IMG/VR virus record: IMGVR_UViG_3300044491_004231
Span: 1 to 26,422 of that record
DNA: 26,422 bases
Source of the DNA: a virus
Strand: one strand, 5' to 3'
Shown piece after piece: positions 15,247 to 23,430 of the stretch (positions within the stretch are counted from its first letter, which is position 1; each line of letters begins with the position of its first letter). A program made the translations under genes and the position numbers. The notes beneath the pieces were generated by a model that was not told the origin of the DNA, made no database searches, and saw only the letters and a program-made list of their open reading frames with translations.

Positions 15247-15489
15247 TTAATCTTCTGTACTATTTCTATACAGTTCAAAAAGGTTATTCATTAGCCAGTC
15301 TGGGCAGCTTTCAGACCCGCATTTTTGGATATCTAATATTTTTAAAGCTTTTCTCATTATTTTATTAAAATCTACGTCTGTTACATGGTAAGAGCAAACT
15401 AGCACGAACTCTTTTAGCCTAATTTGATCTTGCTGAGTGGCTATCGAGCAAAGAATAAGGATAAGTTTTAGGCGAAGTTCATCGGTCAT
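15247..15489 (-). CDS. Small hypothetical protein (80 aa), tail-region operon
   Basis: Third gene of a leftward three-gene unit; its ATG follows the previous stop directly (TAAATG). The product is helical and hydrophobic-charged (LRLKLILILCSIATQQDQIRLKEF) with three Cys in the C-terminal half (QKCGSESCPDW). No family is recognised. Its position just before the sheath gene suggests a role in tail assembly. Confidence 0.6.
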   Translation of the reverse strand: MTDELRLKLILILCSIATQQDQIRLKEFVLVCSYHVTDVDFNKIMRKALKILDIQKCGSESCPDWLMNNLFELYRNSTED

Positions 15490-15915
15490 TTATTTTTGGG
15501 GTTTCTTCATTTCAGCAATTGCATTTTGATGTACTTGAATCATCGCCATTACTTTTGTCATTGGTTGTGATTCAAAAAATTTCAGCGCGACAAAAGAATT
15601 ATTTTGTAGAGCGTAACAAACTTCTAACCACTTAAATTTAGGCATATAATTACAAAGTATTTCTTCTGTAACTATATCAAATACTTCCCTTATTACTCTT
15701 AACGTAAGCTTACTGATTCGTACATCAGATACGTTTACAAGCTCCAAAATACTTATAATTTCCTCTACAGATAGAGTCTTACCTTCTTGAAAAAATCTTT
15801 CTAAGTATTCTAGGTCTTCCCCCGTGATATCTCTAAATGAGAGTGACTTTTTATTTTTATCGGTTATTAAAATCGTATAATTGTGCTCTCTACTCAGAGA
15901 GTATTTATTGTTCAT
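15490..15915 (-). CDS. Hypothetical tail-region protein (141 aa)
   Basis: Second gene of the unit. I chose the ATG at 15915; GTG at 15921 is an alternative, and a TAG lies just before that. The start overlaps the end of the 114-aa gene by 11 nt, indicating coupled translation. The product is alpha-helical with acidic and aromatic residues (DITGEDLEYLERFF, LSVEEIISILELVNVSD), then a second helical half ending MAMIQVHQNAIAEMKKPQK. It may be the second partner of a tail assembly chaperone pair from its size and place, but no sequence motif proves it. Confidence 0.55.
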   Translation of the reverse strand: MNNKYSLSREHNYTILITDKNKKSLSFRDITGEDLEYLERFFQEGKTLSVEEIISILELVNVSDVRISKLTLRVIREVFDIVTEEILCNYMPKFKWLEVCYALQNNSFVALKFFESQPMTKVMAMIQVHQNAIAEMKKPQK

Positions 15916-16249
15916 CACCACCTAATAAGGTGTTCAATGCCTCACCGATCTTCTTAAGATGCCGCGCAGTTAATTTTTTTGCATCTTTTAAAGAGAGCCT
16001 TTTGCCGCCGTTTTGAGGATAATGAAGAACACAAATTGTCTGAAGAGTCGCTTCAATTTCACTAATTTTCTCGTTACTATTAATTTCAGAAATATTAATA
16101 AGGTCGTCAGCGCATGGCTCTTTTAGATAAAGATACTTCCCTTGAGATATCTCTACAGGGATTATTTCTGGTTCGCCGAAATCAAAATTTTCAAAGCTAC
16201 TTTCTTGATCCTCTTCTACTCCTGGCCGAGACATTTTGCTAGAAGGCAT
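15905..16249 (-). CDS. Hypothetical tail-region protein, possible tail assembly chaperone (114 aa)
   Basis: First gene of a leftward unit with a GTTTAAAG element 27 nt upstream. After an acidic N-terminus comes EIIPVEISQGKYLYLKEPCADDLINISEI, a beta-hairpin-plus-helix layout seen in phage tail assembly chaperones (a 'Gk-x-lyLrEP' opening). Then comes a helical half with RLSLKDAKKLTARHLKKIGEALNTLLGG. Position before the tail genes and the overlap with the next ORF fit that role, but I found no workable frameshift site. Assignment is tentative. Confidence 0.5.
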   Translation of the reverse strand: MPSSKMSRPGVEEDQESSFENFDFGEPEIIPVEISQGKYLYLKEPCADDLINISEINSNEKISEIEATLQTICVLHYPQNGGKRLSLKDAKKLTARHLKKIGEALNTLLGGDEQ

Positions 16250-16276
16250 GGTTTGTGATTATATATACGTAACTTT

Positions 16277-16284
16277 CTTTAAAC
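16277..16284 (-). promoter_or_regulatory. GTTTAAAG element, leftward, in divergent gap
   Basis: Exact GTTTAAAG on the minus strand, 27 nt before the ATG at 16249. With the plus copy at 16312 it forms a 9-bp inverted repeat (TCTTTAAAC ... GTTTAAAGA) pointing outward to two divergent genes. Confidence 0.55.
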
Positions 16285-16311
16285 CTTAATTTTGATTTTT
16301 TGTTTAAAGAC

Positions 16312-16319
16312 ATCTTAGA
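16312..16319 (+). promoter_or_regulatory. GTTTAAAG element, rightward, in divergent gap
   Basis: Exact GTTTAAAG preceded by TTTTT, 11 nt before the ATG at 16331. The leader would be very short. It is the right-hand arm of the divergent inverted repeat. Confidence 0.5.
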
Positions 16320-16330
16320 AGAGATAAGAT

Positions 16331-16732
16331 ATGGCAATAAATTCTTCAAGCTCTCCGTACGGGCACTGGACCGAATCTCGTACAAATTCAGACTATAGAG
16401 CAAGACCTACTCAAAACAATGACTATGTCAAACAAGCACTAGCTCAAGAAAGATACTTAAGAAGCTCTAACAGAGTCAATCAAGGCCCTCAGTACAACAC
16501 ACGAAGAATAATGGCACAAAACACAGGACAAAATCCTCACGTATACGGCTCAGAAGACATGTGGGGATGGCAAAACTGGACAGAAAAAGCTAAAACAAAA
16601 AATGCCTCGACTCTTGCTCCAGGACTTTACGAAGTAAGTCCAACGGGAGACGCTCCTGGTACTCAGTACCCGGGGCCTTCTAGAGTGCAAGGTTGGGCTG
16701 GGTGCTCAAGTTGCAAGAGAAGAAGAATATGA
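16331..16732 (+). CDS. Hypothetical protein (133 aa), polar, with C-terminal CSSCKRRR
   Basis: First gene of a rightward island between leftward structural genes. The product is polar and rich in Ser, Asn, Gln, Tyr and Pro, with little hydrophobic core (SPYGHWTESRTNSDYRAR, then YGSEDMWGWQNW). It ends with a CxxC followed by a basic run. This composition suggests a flexible virion-associated or DNA-binding protein. A possible GAAGAGA ribosome site lies about 6 nt ahead. Its GTTTAAAG element links it with the late-type genes. No family is recognised. Confidence 0.6.
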   Translation: MAINSSSSPYGHWTESRTNSDYRARPTQNNDYVKQALAQERYLRSSNRVNQGPQYNTRRIMAQNTGQNPHVYGSEDMWGWQNWTEKAKTKNASTLAPGLYEVSPTGDAPGTQYPGPSRVQGWAGCSSCKRRRI

Positions 16733-16989
16733 CTACTAGAAAAGCAAGGCTAAGCAAGCTGACTAAAGACGAAACTCCGTCAAAAATCCCTCAAGAAGAG
16801 CTCGAGAACTTTTTTACGGACCCCGAGCCGAGTGAGGTTGAAGAAAAACCCGCAGAGAAGAGGAGGGTTCGGCCATTTAAAACCGGTAAAGTTTTTTTAG
16901 GTGAAGAGGACATGCGACATTTTGAGGCGTATAAAAAGTACCTAAAAGAAGAACAAGGTATTAAAGATATCAAACATAAGCCTATTTAA
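16729..16989 (+). CDS. Small charged hypothetical protein (86 aa)
   Basis: The ATG at 16729 overlaps the previous TGA (ATGA) and is preceded by a purine-rich AAGAGAAGAAG element, so I prefer it to the in-frame ATG at 16693. The product is highly charged: a basic N-terminus (TTRKARLSKLTKDE), an acidic Pro/Glu middle, then RRVRPFKTGKVFLGEEDMRHFEAYKKYLKEEQG, probably helical. No family is recognised. It lies before the dCMP deaminase promoter. Confidence 0.6.
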   Translation: MTTRKARLSKLTKDETPSKIPQEELENFFTDPEPSEVEEKPAEKRRVRPFKTGKVFLGEEDMRHFEAYKKYLKEEQGIKDIKHKPI

Positions 16990-16992
16990 TGA

Positions 16993-16998
16993 TATAAT
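16993..16998 (+). promoter_or_regulatory. TATAAT -10 box before dCMP deaminase gene
   Basis: A perfect TATAAT ends 21 nt before the ATG at 17020, the same spacing as at gnd, the 2159 gene and the polymerase. No good -35 is visible at 16-18 bp, so an activator or weak promoter is possible. Confidence 0.4.
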
Positions 16999-17019
16999 AT
17001 AGTCAGATATACTAAGACT

Positions 17020-17427
17020 ATGAAACCAGAAATAAAAGAAGCATATATGAAAACAGCTGAACTTTTTGCCCAGGTTTCAAATTGTACTAAATTAAAAGTA
17101 GGAGCAATTGTGGTTAAAAACGGAAGTATCTTGGCGCATGGCTGGAACGGTACACCGTCTGGTTTTCACACCAATTGCTGCGAACTAGAAGATGGCAGTA
17201 CAAATCCCTTTGTTCTCCACGCCGAACAGAATGCTCTTATAAAAATGGCCAAGTCTTCAGAATCAATTGATAAGTCCGAGCTATTTTGCACTCACAGTCC
17301 TTGTCCAGATTGCTCTAAAATGATTGCACAAAGCGGTATTAAAACTGTATACTATAGAAATGAGTACCGTATTGGAGATGGTATAAACGTACTAAGAAAA
17401 TTAGGCGTTAACGTAGAAAAAATGTAA
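17020..17427 (+). CDS. Deoxycytidylate (dCMP) deaminase
   Basis: Zinc enzyme that converts dCMP to dUMP, the precursor for dTMP, so it would help balance pyrimidine pools during phage replication. The zinc and catalytic residues are visible: HAEQNAL with His67 and Glu69, and SPCPDCSKMI with Cys95 and Cys98. The substrate-side motif GWNGTPSGF (41-49) is typical of dCMP deaminases of phage T4 and bacteria. At 135 aa it is compact compared with the T4 enzyme (193 aa) and lacks its extra zinc insertion. The leader is short without a Shine-Dalgarno. It is coupled to the next gene by TAATG. Confidence 0.9.
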   Translation: MKPEIKEAYMKTAELFAQVSNCTKLKVGAIVVKNGSILAHGWNGTPSGFHTNCCELEDGSTNPFVLHAEQNALIKMAKSSESIDKSELFCTHSPCPDCSKMIAQSGIKTVYYRNEYRIGDGINVLRKLGVNVEKM

Positions 17428-17771
17428 TGTTTGAAAGTCCTCAAGATCGAAAAAAGATAAAATCTATTTTTGAAAATCTTTCTCGTGATGAGAAAGAGCT
17501 TACTCCTATGTTCAAAAAGATCGCTCAAGATGGAGGTCCTATTGCTTTGTATGTTGCGACTAAAGACAATAGCGATATTACTTGGATGTTCGATAAAGAT
17601 GATATTAGCGAAATGCTTGGAGGTAAAGATACTCTGGACAGCATAACAGATCAGCTCCTACCTACTGAAAAAGACAAGGAAGAAGGAATAATATTTATTA
17701 TATTTAAAAAAATAGGACCTCTATACTCCGTAAGACTAGAAAGAGCAATTCTCCAAGAAACTTTTGCCTAA
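17427..17771 (+). CDS. Hypothetical protein (114 aa) after dCMP deaminase
   Basis: Starts in the TAATG that ends the deaminase gene, so it is probably coupled to it. The product mixes helices and strands (KIKSIFENLSRDEKELTPMFKKIA, PIALYVATKDNSDITWMF, GIIFIIFKKIGPLYSVRLER) and looks like a compact alpha/beta domain. No family is recognised. It ends at a palindrome shared with the convergent 17768 gene; both proteins end in Phe-Ala. Confidence 0.6.
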   Translation: MFESPQDRKKIKSIFENLSRDEKELTPMFKKIAQDGGPIALYVATKDNSDITWMFDKDDISEMLGGKDTLDSITDQLLPTEKDKEEGIIFIIFKKIGPLYSVRLERAILQETFA

Positions 17772-17778
17772 GCAAAAG
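17761..17778. repeat. Inverted repeat centred on overlapping convergent stop codons
   Basis: CTTTTGC and GCAAAAG form a perfect 7-bp stem around CTAA. The loop holds both stops: TAG of the minus gene (17768-17770) and TAA of the plus gene (17769-17771). It may be a small two-way terminator; on the minus strand TTTCTT follows the stem, on the plus strand there is no U-tract. Confidence 0.6.
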
Positions 17779-18706
17779 CCGTGATTATTTCATTAACTTT
17801 GCTTATTAAGTCTTTAATTTGGGGTACTATTTTATTTAAGTCTGTTATATTTTCTGAAACCTGACTAACTCTTAGTCTGAGATCTTCGGCTCCTCCGTCT
17901 CCAAGGTCAGAATCTGGAATAGTAACAGTTTCTCCTTCTAAGAAGTTTGCCCCGGTGTCATCTATAGAGGTTATAGAAGCTAGGCCATTTACATCTACAG
18001 ATATTGTTAAATCTAAATTAGATCCGTTGCTTCCAGATAAATTATCTATATCGTAAGTACCAGCGGTCCTACTAGTATTAGCAGATGAAAGAACCGAGAT
18101 AGAAACAACGCTACCGAAGCTATTAAACGCTGATAGCGCAAGACTATTTACTTTTCTAACTCGCTTGTAGATATCTTCGATAGAATCAGCGTTTACTTGG
18201 TTTTTATTTGATAGAGCGGCCTGCTCAGCAATTACTTCTGTCAAACTAATCTCTACTGCGGTTAAATCGTCAATTCTAGAAAGTTTGGAGTCTACCTGGT
18301 CAGATCTAGAATCAAAGCTATTTGCGATAGTGGAAACGGAGTCTTCTAATAACTCGAAAGCGTTTTCTAAATTTGTAATAGAAGAGGAAGAAGCATCTGC
18401 CAATGCTGCTTGCGCAGAGGCAATTGCTGTAGAAAATATTTTTAAGTCTCTGATCCCAGCATAAGTCCTATTTGCGAATCTGACGTTTACCGCTCCCTGG
18501 TCCGTTGTTGGGTCAACAACTTCACATAAAGAAGTGCCAAGCATTAGCCCACTTTTTGTGCCTGACCCATCTTCTACAAATAGAGTGGAGTCAGAAAGTA
18601 GCCCATCTTGAGAAAGCACTTCTCCTGTGCTGGCCAATTCTTGCCTGGAGACATTTAACAATCCTCCGGCGTAATCTTCAATAAATCTAGATCGAAGGTC
18701 TGCCAT
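17768..18706 (-). CDS. Virion structural protein with coiled-coil segment (312 aa)
   Basis: The N-terminus (RFIEDYAGGLLNVSRQELASTGEVLSQDGLLSDSTLFVEDGSGTKSGLMLG) resembles structural proteins I recall from marine cyanophages; their exact role is not known. Next comes an Ala/Ser-rich helical stretch (about 90-200) with heptad-like spacing, probably a coiled coil (ENAFELLEDSVSTIANSF, SRIDDLTAVEISLTEVIAEQAA). The C-terminal half is beta-rich, with Ile/Val/Thr and acidic turns, and a final helix. The layout suggests a trimeric fibre or baseplate-associated protein. It overlaps the previous gene by 20 nt. Confidence 0.65.
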   Translation of the reverse strand: MADLRSRFIEDYAGGLLNVSRQELASTGEVLSQDGLLSDSTLFVEDGSGTKSGLMLGTSLCEVVDPTTDQGAVNVRFANRTYAGIRDLKIFSTAIASAQAALADASSSSITNLENAFELLEDSVSTIANSFDSRSDQVDSKLSRIDDLTAVEISLTEVIAEQAALSNKNQVNADSIEDIYKRVRKVNSLALSAFNSFGSVVSISVLSSANTSRTAGTYDIDNLSGSNGSNLDLTISVDVNGLASITSIDDTGANFLEGETVTIPDSDLGDGGAEDLRLRVSQVSENITDLNKIVPQIKDLISKVNEIITAFA

Positions 18707-19511
18707 AGTGCTGATTAATTTGCGTTTCTTTAATATTCTTAGGGAAGAATGCGTACATTTGTATCGGTATTATACTCGTAGGAGGGGGATTATCCCATAA
18801 AACAAGCCAGTTATTAGTGACTAATAATCTTATTTTAGAAGCAATCCTAGTATTCCCCCAGTTGATATCATTTCCACGTAGATCTATCATAGTGGAATAA
18901 TTCTTTCTAAAGGGTGGAACGGTTCCGGGTATAATATTTGAAGAAGATGTTAGCGTGGGCGTAAAAGAAAATAGCGCCCTCTCCATAGCTTCTTCTGTAA
19001 GTCTACAGTTCTTTAAACTTAATACTTTGATATTTTTAGAGTATCCCAAATTAATTACTTCTAAGCTTAAGCAATCATTTAAATTTAAAACTTCTAAATT
19101 TTCTAGCTCTGTCGCCACAAAAGATTTTAAATCAGAGTTTCCTTCTAAATTTAAATTTTTTAAATAGCTCCTTTTTAAGTTAAAATTAGCATAGAGCAAA
19201 GAGTTTCTTTGTAAATTCATCACCTCTATTTTGGGATCTACACTGTACGTGCTCTCTTCTTCTATCCACAAGTCATCCCAAGTTAAAATATTTTGGTTTG
19301 TAAGCTTAAATTCTTTAATTGGTTGTGGAGAATTTGTGTCTATGGATACTACCATAGAATTAGTTTTTTGTTTGTACAGATACGCTTCGTCAGAAGATAT
19401 CTCTTCTTCGTCAAAAAATTTAACGTAATTAAAAGATGATCTTTGAGATTTATTAAAAGATAAAATCTTTACGTCTTTAGAATCAATTAAAAAACTCGTA
19501 GATATTCTCAT
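18687..19511 (-). CDS. Leucine-rich-repeat protein in tail gene cluster (274 aa)
   Basis: Residues about 95-175 contain successive leucine-rich repeats: LKNLNLEGNSDLKSF, LENLEVLNLNDCLSLEVINL, and NIKVLSLKNCRLTEEA, with Asn in the ladder position; a later MIDLRGNDINWGN fits another repeat. LRR solenoids bind proteins or glycans. The N-terminal about 95 residues are beta-rich and charged; the C-terminus is unknown. It lies between two probable virion genes, overlapping one by 4 nt (ATGA) and the other by 20 nt, so a virion or receptor-binding role is likely. A GTTTAAAG at 19011-19018 lies inside a repeat and is probably chance. Confidence 0.65.
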   Translation of the reverse strand: MRISTSFLIDSKDVKILSFNKSQRSSFNYVKFFDEEEISSDEAYLYKQKTNSMVVSIDTNSPQPIKEFKLTNQNILTWDDLWIEEESTYSVDPKIEVMNLQRNSLLYANFNLKRSYLKNLNLEGNSDLKSFVATELENLEVLNLNDCLSLEVINLGYSKNIKVLSLKNCRLTEEAMERALFSFTPTLTSSSNIIPGTVPPFRKNYSTMIDLRGNDINWGNTRIASKIRLLVTNNWLVLWDNPPPTSIIPIQMYAFFPKNIKETQINQHYGRPSI

Positions 19512-22500
19512 TTGAATAGGCCTCCAGAAAGAGTTTTAGGACAGAAATTTAAAAATTTGCCACCTGGCCCTCTTTTAAATCTTTTACATTTTAGCAAGTT
19601 CATACAGGCAAGATGGGCATATGGGTCCTCTAATAAAGAGCATTTAAAGGAGTCATCTCTTTCAAAGCCTCCCTTAATGGACTCAATAAGCCCATATTCT
19701 GTGTTATAGTAAGAGGCGTATAGAGACTCGTTAGCTTCCTCTTCTTCTTCTCTTTTTAAGAAAATTACAGGGTCTGTTTTTATTTCATTTTGAATAGGTA
19801 TTCCCTTATCACTAATCTTTAGATCGTTTCCTAAAAGCTTGAAATAAGCAGGTTTATTGTTGGCGCTATAGGGGAGGAATAAAGCCTCGGGTTTCAGTTC
19901 AGCAAAAGAGCCGTAAGGCCTATCTATAATAATAGAGTTATTATTTATAGGAGAGAAAGAAGTTGTGTCTCTTTGGGAAAATATAGACTTATTAATTGCA
20001 GTACCACAAGAGTTCACGTTACTTTCTACTCTAGATTCACATTTACTTCCGCCAAATTTTTTGCACGATTCTAAAGGACTAAATTTTTCAATTAACTTTT
20101 CTGAAATTAGCCCGTCAGCCACAGAGTTTTTTATTTTTTCTTGGACTTTAGTTTCTTGAGGATACGTCGATGGAATTTTTATCTCTGCAACTCTTTCTAT
20201 AGGCCCGGCATTTTCTACACCTAAGGTACTAGTTACTTCGTTACCTGGCGTATTTGATCTTTTTTCAGAGATATTATTAATATTTCTGTACGGAGAAAGA
20301 GAAGAAGTATCTCTAAAATCTTCAGAATTAGCCTCTATGAGAGACTTATGATCTTTTGCAAATGTAACAAACTTGCTGATAACATCAGCCGCAGTAATAT
20401 CAGAACTCTCCTTATTAGCTATAAAAGAAAAATTTTCTTTAATCTGAGGAGAGAATAAATTAGCCTGCTCTGGCGTAATAGATTGTTCTCTAGGTATAGA
20501 CTCTGGAACAGGAGAATTACCTATACCCGGAGAATTGAAGATTTCTGCTAGGCCATCAACTTTGGGACTTCCTATATTAGTAAGGTCTCCGTCTACAGGA
20601 ATAAGGCCTTTGATTATTTTAAAGAACTCTTCTGGCTTTTTATTTTGAGCATTAACTATATTTTCAAAGGGGTATAACCCAATACCATTTTGGCCAAACT
20701 TATAATCTAAAGAATTAACAAAGCTCGTAGTTGTTATATCTAGAAGAGTTGATAGATTTTGAACTAAAAAGACAAGAGAACCCAGCTCAATAGGATTTTC
20801 TGGAGATATAAAGAAGTTAGGAACTTGATAAGAATTAGAGTAGTAGCTAAGTTTTTGTAAAACCCCACTTAAATATCCATAATTAATTACTTTTGTTAGT
20901 CTTCCCCCACTATACCCATCTATTAGCTGTTCATACTCGTTATGACCTCTAGCGTCTTTAGTATTTAAAATAGAAATTAGCTCTTTAGGTGTTAGACCAT
21001 TGCTTTTATCAAACAAATTCTGAATAAGATTAGTTGATGCTCCTCCTAAGTTTTTATCTATAAGCTTAGACCACTGCTTCAAGGCTAAAGGAGCATTTTC
21101 ATTAGCGGTCATATAATCTATTGATTTTGAGTCGTAACCAAAGACGGATTGCCCATAAATTAAAGATTCAGTGATGGGTTTTAAAAGGTTAATTTTATCC
21201 TTGTCTAGAAGCATATTTGTTTCTTTATTTTGCAGTAGATAAGAAATAGACTCAAATAGGTCCAAATAGTTTCCAGATAAATATTTTTTGAAGACTTGCA
21301 GTTGGTCTGGATCAATTGCAAAAGTGAGATTAATAAGCAAACCAATTAGCTTCCCATACTTGCTCTCGTTAAAGGTAACTGCTGAGCTTTTATTTTTAAC
21401 AGCAAAATTTAATATATTTACTAAGCTATTTTCGTCTTGTAAGTAGAGATAGTTAATATAGCTATCTATTGCGCTTTCCCCACCATACTCGTAGATTAGC
21501 TGAGATAGTTCATAAGCTCTGAAGAAAGAGATTTGGTCTTTAGAGTCCGTTATTGGAGCAAACTTTAATAGCAAATCTTCAAAAGATTCAGCAGATAAAA
21601 ATAAGTCAATTTCTCCTTCTTGGAAGCTCAAAGATCTCAGCTGATTAGCTAATTCGTTCTTTTCAAGAATAGAAAATTTGAAAGAAATATCAGGTACAAA
21701 ACTTCCTGGGAGGTACCCAATACCTTCTATGCCAGAGTTCAGCTGCTCTAGATTAAATTGAATTTTCCTAGCCCAAGAGGCGATCTCTGTAAGTGACTCT
21801 GAGGTTAATGGCGGGCGATATAAAACGTCTGACAGCTTTCTATAAGAGCTTAACAAGTAAGAAAGCATGCCATTGAATCCTGGCAGGACTTTAGAGCCTT
21901 GATAGTCTTCTGCAAGAACTCTTGTGGGAATAAATACGTTTCCAAGTTCTGCAATTTCAATAGATATAGGACCATAGCCTTCATATCCTGGTAACAGACC
22001 TTCTTTTGTTAAGGAGGAATTAAGGCTGTCAATAGCGTCTGCAACAAAATTTGTAAGCGATAAAAGTCTCTCTATTCCAAATAAGACAATGTCAACGTCA
22101 GCTTCATCAGAGTACGGATTGGGATTTTTGTACGTATATTTATCTTCTATGCCGTCCTTATACTTGGCGTAAATGGGATTATAACTGATAATCTTAATGC
22201 TTTCTTCACCAGGCTTATCTTCTATTAAGATACTTTCAGGAAGTTTTAATTTTTGCTTAAAAGATCTTAAAGACTTGAAATTATCTAAGAAGCTCAACCC
22301 AGCAATTTTGTTTGTTTTTTCTTCAGAAAGAAAAAGAGAGTTAAACCTTCCAAAAAGACTTACGCCTTCTTCTCCATCAAATCCCGTGTTGGCAATTCTA
22401 CCGTATAAGCTTGCATAAAATTTTTCACAAAAACTAGCAATAAAATCCACATCTCCAATGGGAGATCCTTCGTACCCTCCAAAGTAGTTTACCGTTGCTT

Positions 22501-23410
22501 TTAGTGAAAGAATATTTGTTAGCACCGCTTTTCCTTTACCAGCAAATGTAAGGCCAAGATCTTTTTCGTCGTAGGTGAGTGAGCTCTTTACCTCTTTTAT
22601 TTCAGAATCTGATATTATACCGTTAATATCTCTTGAGTTAGTAAGAACTTGGTTTACATACACCTCGGCATTGTTTTTTAATTTATCTAAAAATCTTTGT
22701 TTTTTGGATAAAAATTTTGAATTAAATTCTGCCCATTCTTCTTTATTAAAATCCCAAAACGTCGGCTGGCTTATACCTTGATTCAAAGAGTATACTCTTT
22801 TATTATATATAGTAAGTCTTTTTGTGCTAAAAGAAGCACCCTCTTTGTATTGTTCTTTTTGATATTCCCAGTAAAGGTACTCAGGAATTAAGGTATGCAA
22901 GACTCTTTCTGAAATCTCGTCTTTAAAGTACTCCTCTCTTTCTATAGTAAACGACGGGGCATATTCTTCTACTAATTGAATAAGCTGATCTGACTTTAGT
23001 CCCTTTTGAAATAATTTTTCTTGGGTAATCTGTTTTATAATTTCAGATATGTACCTTTCTATATAATTTTCTAGCTGAGCGTTTCTGCCACCACTTTGCG
23101 CTATAAATTGAAATAAAACTTCTTGACAGTACACCAGTATAGTTACAAATAGAGTAACATCAAATCCTAGCTCCACTAGCGTGAAAGCTAACTGATTATA
23201 TAAAGGAATTATAGACGTAGGTTTTTCTTCTAATATCCTATTTAGTACGTCCCCTAGTAAATCGACGTATAATTTTTTATAAGCCTTTCTCTTAGCACTT
23301 ATTTCTATTTCTCCTTGCGTTTGCTCATACGCATTAAGAGCTTGATCCACCACAAAAGAAAGATTTGAAGCGATGGCGTTCGCTTGTTGTTGAGTTAATG
23401 CAGTTAGCAT
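19508..23410 (-). CDS. Giant virion-type protein of unknown fold (1300 aa)
   Basis: First gene of a leftward three-gene unit, with a GTTTAAAG element 20 nt upstream. The first about 160 residues are helical (LTQQQANAIASNLSFVVDQALNAYEQ, KKLYVDLLGDVLNRILEEKP). Most of the rest is rich in Leu, Ile, Ser, Asn and Tyr with alternating helices and loops, and no transmembrane cluster stands out. The last about 200 residues hold most of the Cys (CKKFGGSKCES, CGTAINKS, then CSLLEDP, CMNLLKCKRF, FCPKTL), perhaps a disulphide- or metal-stabilised domain. Size, position and late-type promoter suggest a baseplate, fibre or long structural protein. No family is recognised. Confidence 0.65.
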   Translation of the reverse strand: MLTALTQQQANAIASNLSFVVDQALNAYEQTQGEIEISAKRKAYKKLYVDLLGDVLNRILEEKPTSIIPLYNQLAFTLVELGFDVTLFVTILVYCQEVLFQFIAQSGGRNAQLENYIERYISEIIKQITQEKLFQKGLKSDQLIQLVEEYAPSFTIEREEYFKDEISERVLHTLIPEYLYWEYQKEQYKEGASFSTKRLTIYNKRVYSLNQGISQPTFWDFNKEEWAEFNSKFLSKKQRFLDKLKNNAEVYVNQVLTNSRDINGIISDSEIKEVKSSLTYDEKDLGLTFAGKGKAVLTNILSLKATVNYFGGYEGSPIGDVDFIASFCEKFYASLYGRIANTGFDGEEGVSLFGRFNSLFLSEEKTNKIAGLSFLDNFKSLRSFKQKLKLPESILIEDKPGEESIKIISYNPIYAKYKDGIEDKYTYKNPNPYSDEADVDIVLFGIERLLSLTNFVADAIDSLNSSLTKEGLLPGYEGYGPISIEIAELGNVFIPTRVLAEDYQGSKVLPGFNGMLSYLLSSYRKLSDVLYRPPLTSESLTEIASWARKIQFNLEQLNSGIEGIGYLPGSFVPDISFKFSILEKNELANQLRSLSFQEGEIDLFLSAESFEDLLLKFAPITDSKDQISFFRAYELSQLIYEYGGESAIDSYINYLYLQDENSLVNILNFAVKNKSSAVTFNESKYGKLIGLLINLTFAIDPDQLQVFKKYLSGNYLDLFESISYLLQNKETNMLLDKDKINLLKPITESLIYGQSVFGYDSKSIDYMTANENAPLALKQWSKLIDKNLGGASTNLIQNLFDKSNGLTPKELISILNTKDARGHNEYEQLIDGYSGGRLTKVINYGYLSGVLQKLSYYSNSYQVPNFFISPENPIELGSLVFLVQNLSTLLDITTTSFVNSLDYKFGQNGIGLYPFENIVNAQNKKPEEFFKIIKGLIPVDGDLTNIGSPKVDGLAEIFNSPGIGNSPVPESIPREQSITPEQANLFSPQIKENFSFIANKESSDITAADVISKFVTFAKDHKSLIEANSEDFRDTSSLSPYRNINNISEKRSNTPGNEVTSTLGVENAGPIERVAEIKIPSTYPQETKVQEKIKNSVADGLISEKLIEKFSPLESCKKFGGSKCESRVESNVNSCGTAINKSIFSQRDTTSFSPINNNSIIIDRPYGSFAELKPEALFLPYSANNKPAYFKLLGNDLKISDKGIPIQNEIKTDPVIFLKREEEEEANESLYASYYNTEYGLIESIKGGFERDDSFKCSLLEDPYAHLACMNLLKCKRFKRGPGGKFLNFCPKTLSGGLFK

Positions 23411-23430
23411 ATCCGCACGCTTTTTTTAAA

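Noticed and set aside
15905-15990. Possible programmed frameshift (run GCAAAAAAATTA near the end of the 114-aa gene) joining the 114-aa and 141-aa tail-region proteins
   Set aside because: A -1 slip there meets a stop within about eight codons. The downstream gene's frame is +1 (equal to -2) relative to the first and is closed by a TAG at 15922-15924, just before its GTG, leaving only a short overlap with no convincing slippery site.
16970-16992. A -35 box for the dCMP deaminase promoter
   Set aside because: No hexamer at 16-18 bp from TATAAT matches TTGACA at more than three of six positions, so only the -10 box is reported.
19011-19018. GTTTAAAG copy on the minus strand inside the LRR gene
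   Set aside because: It encodes part of a leucine-rich repeat (LSLKN), and the next gene start is about 300 nt away. An in-frame ATG lies 24 nt downstream but would begin in the middle of the LRR region. It is kept as the likely chance copy.
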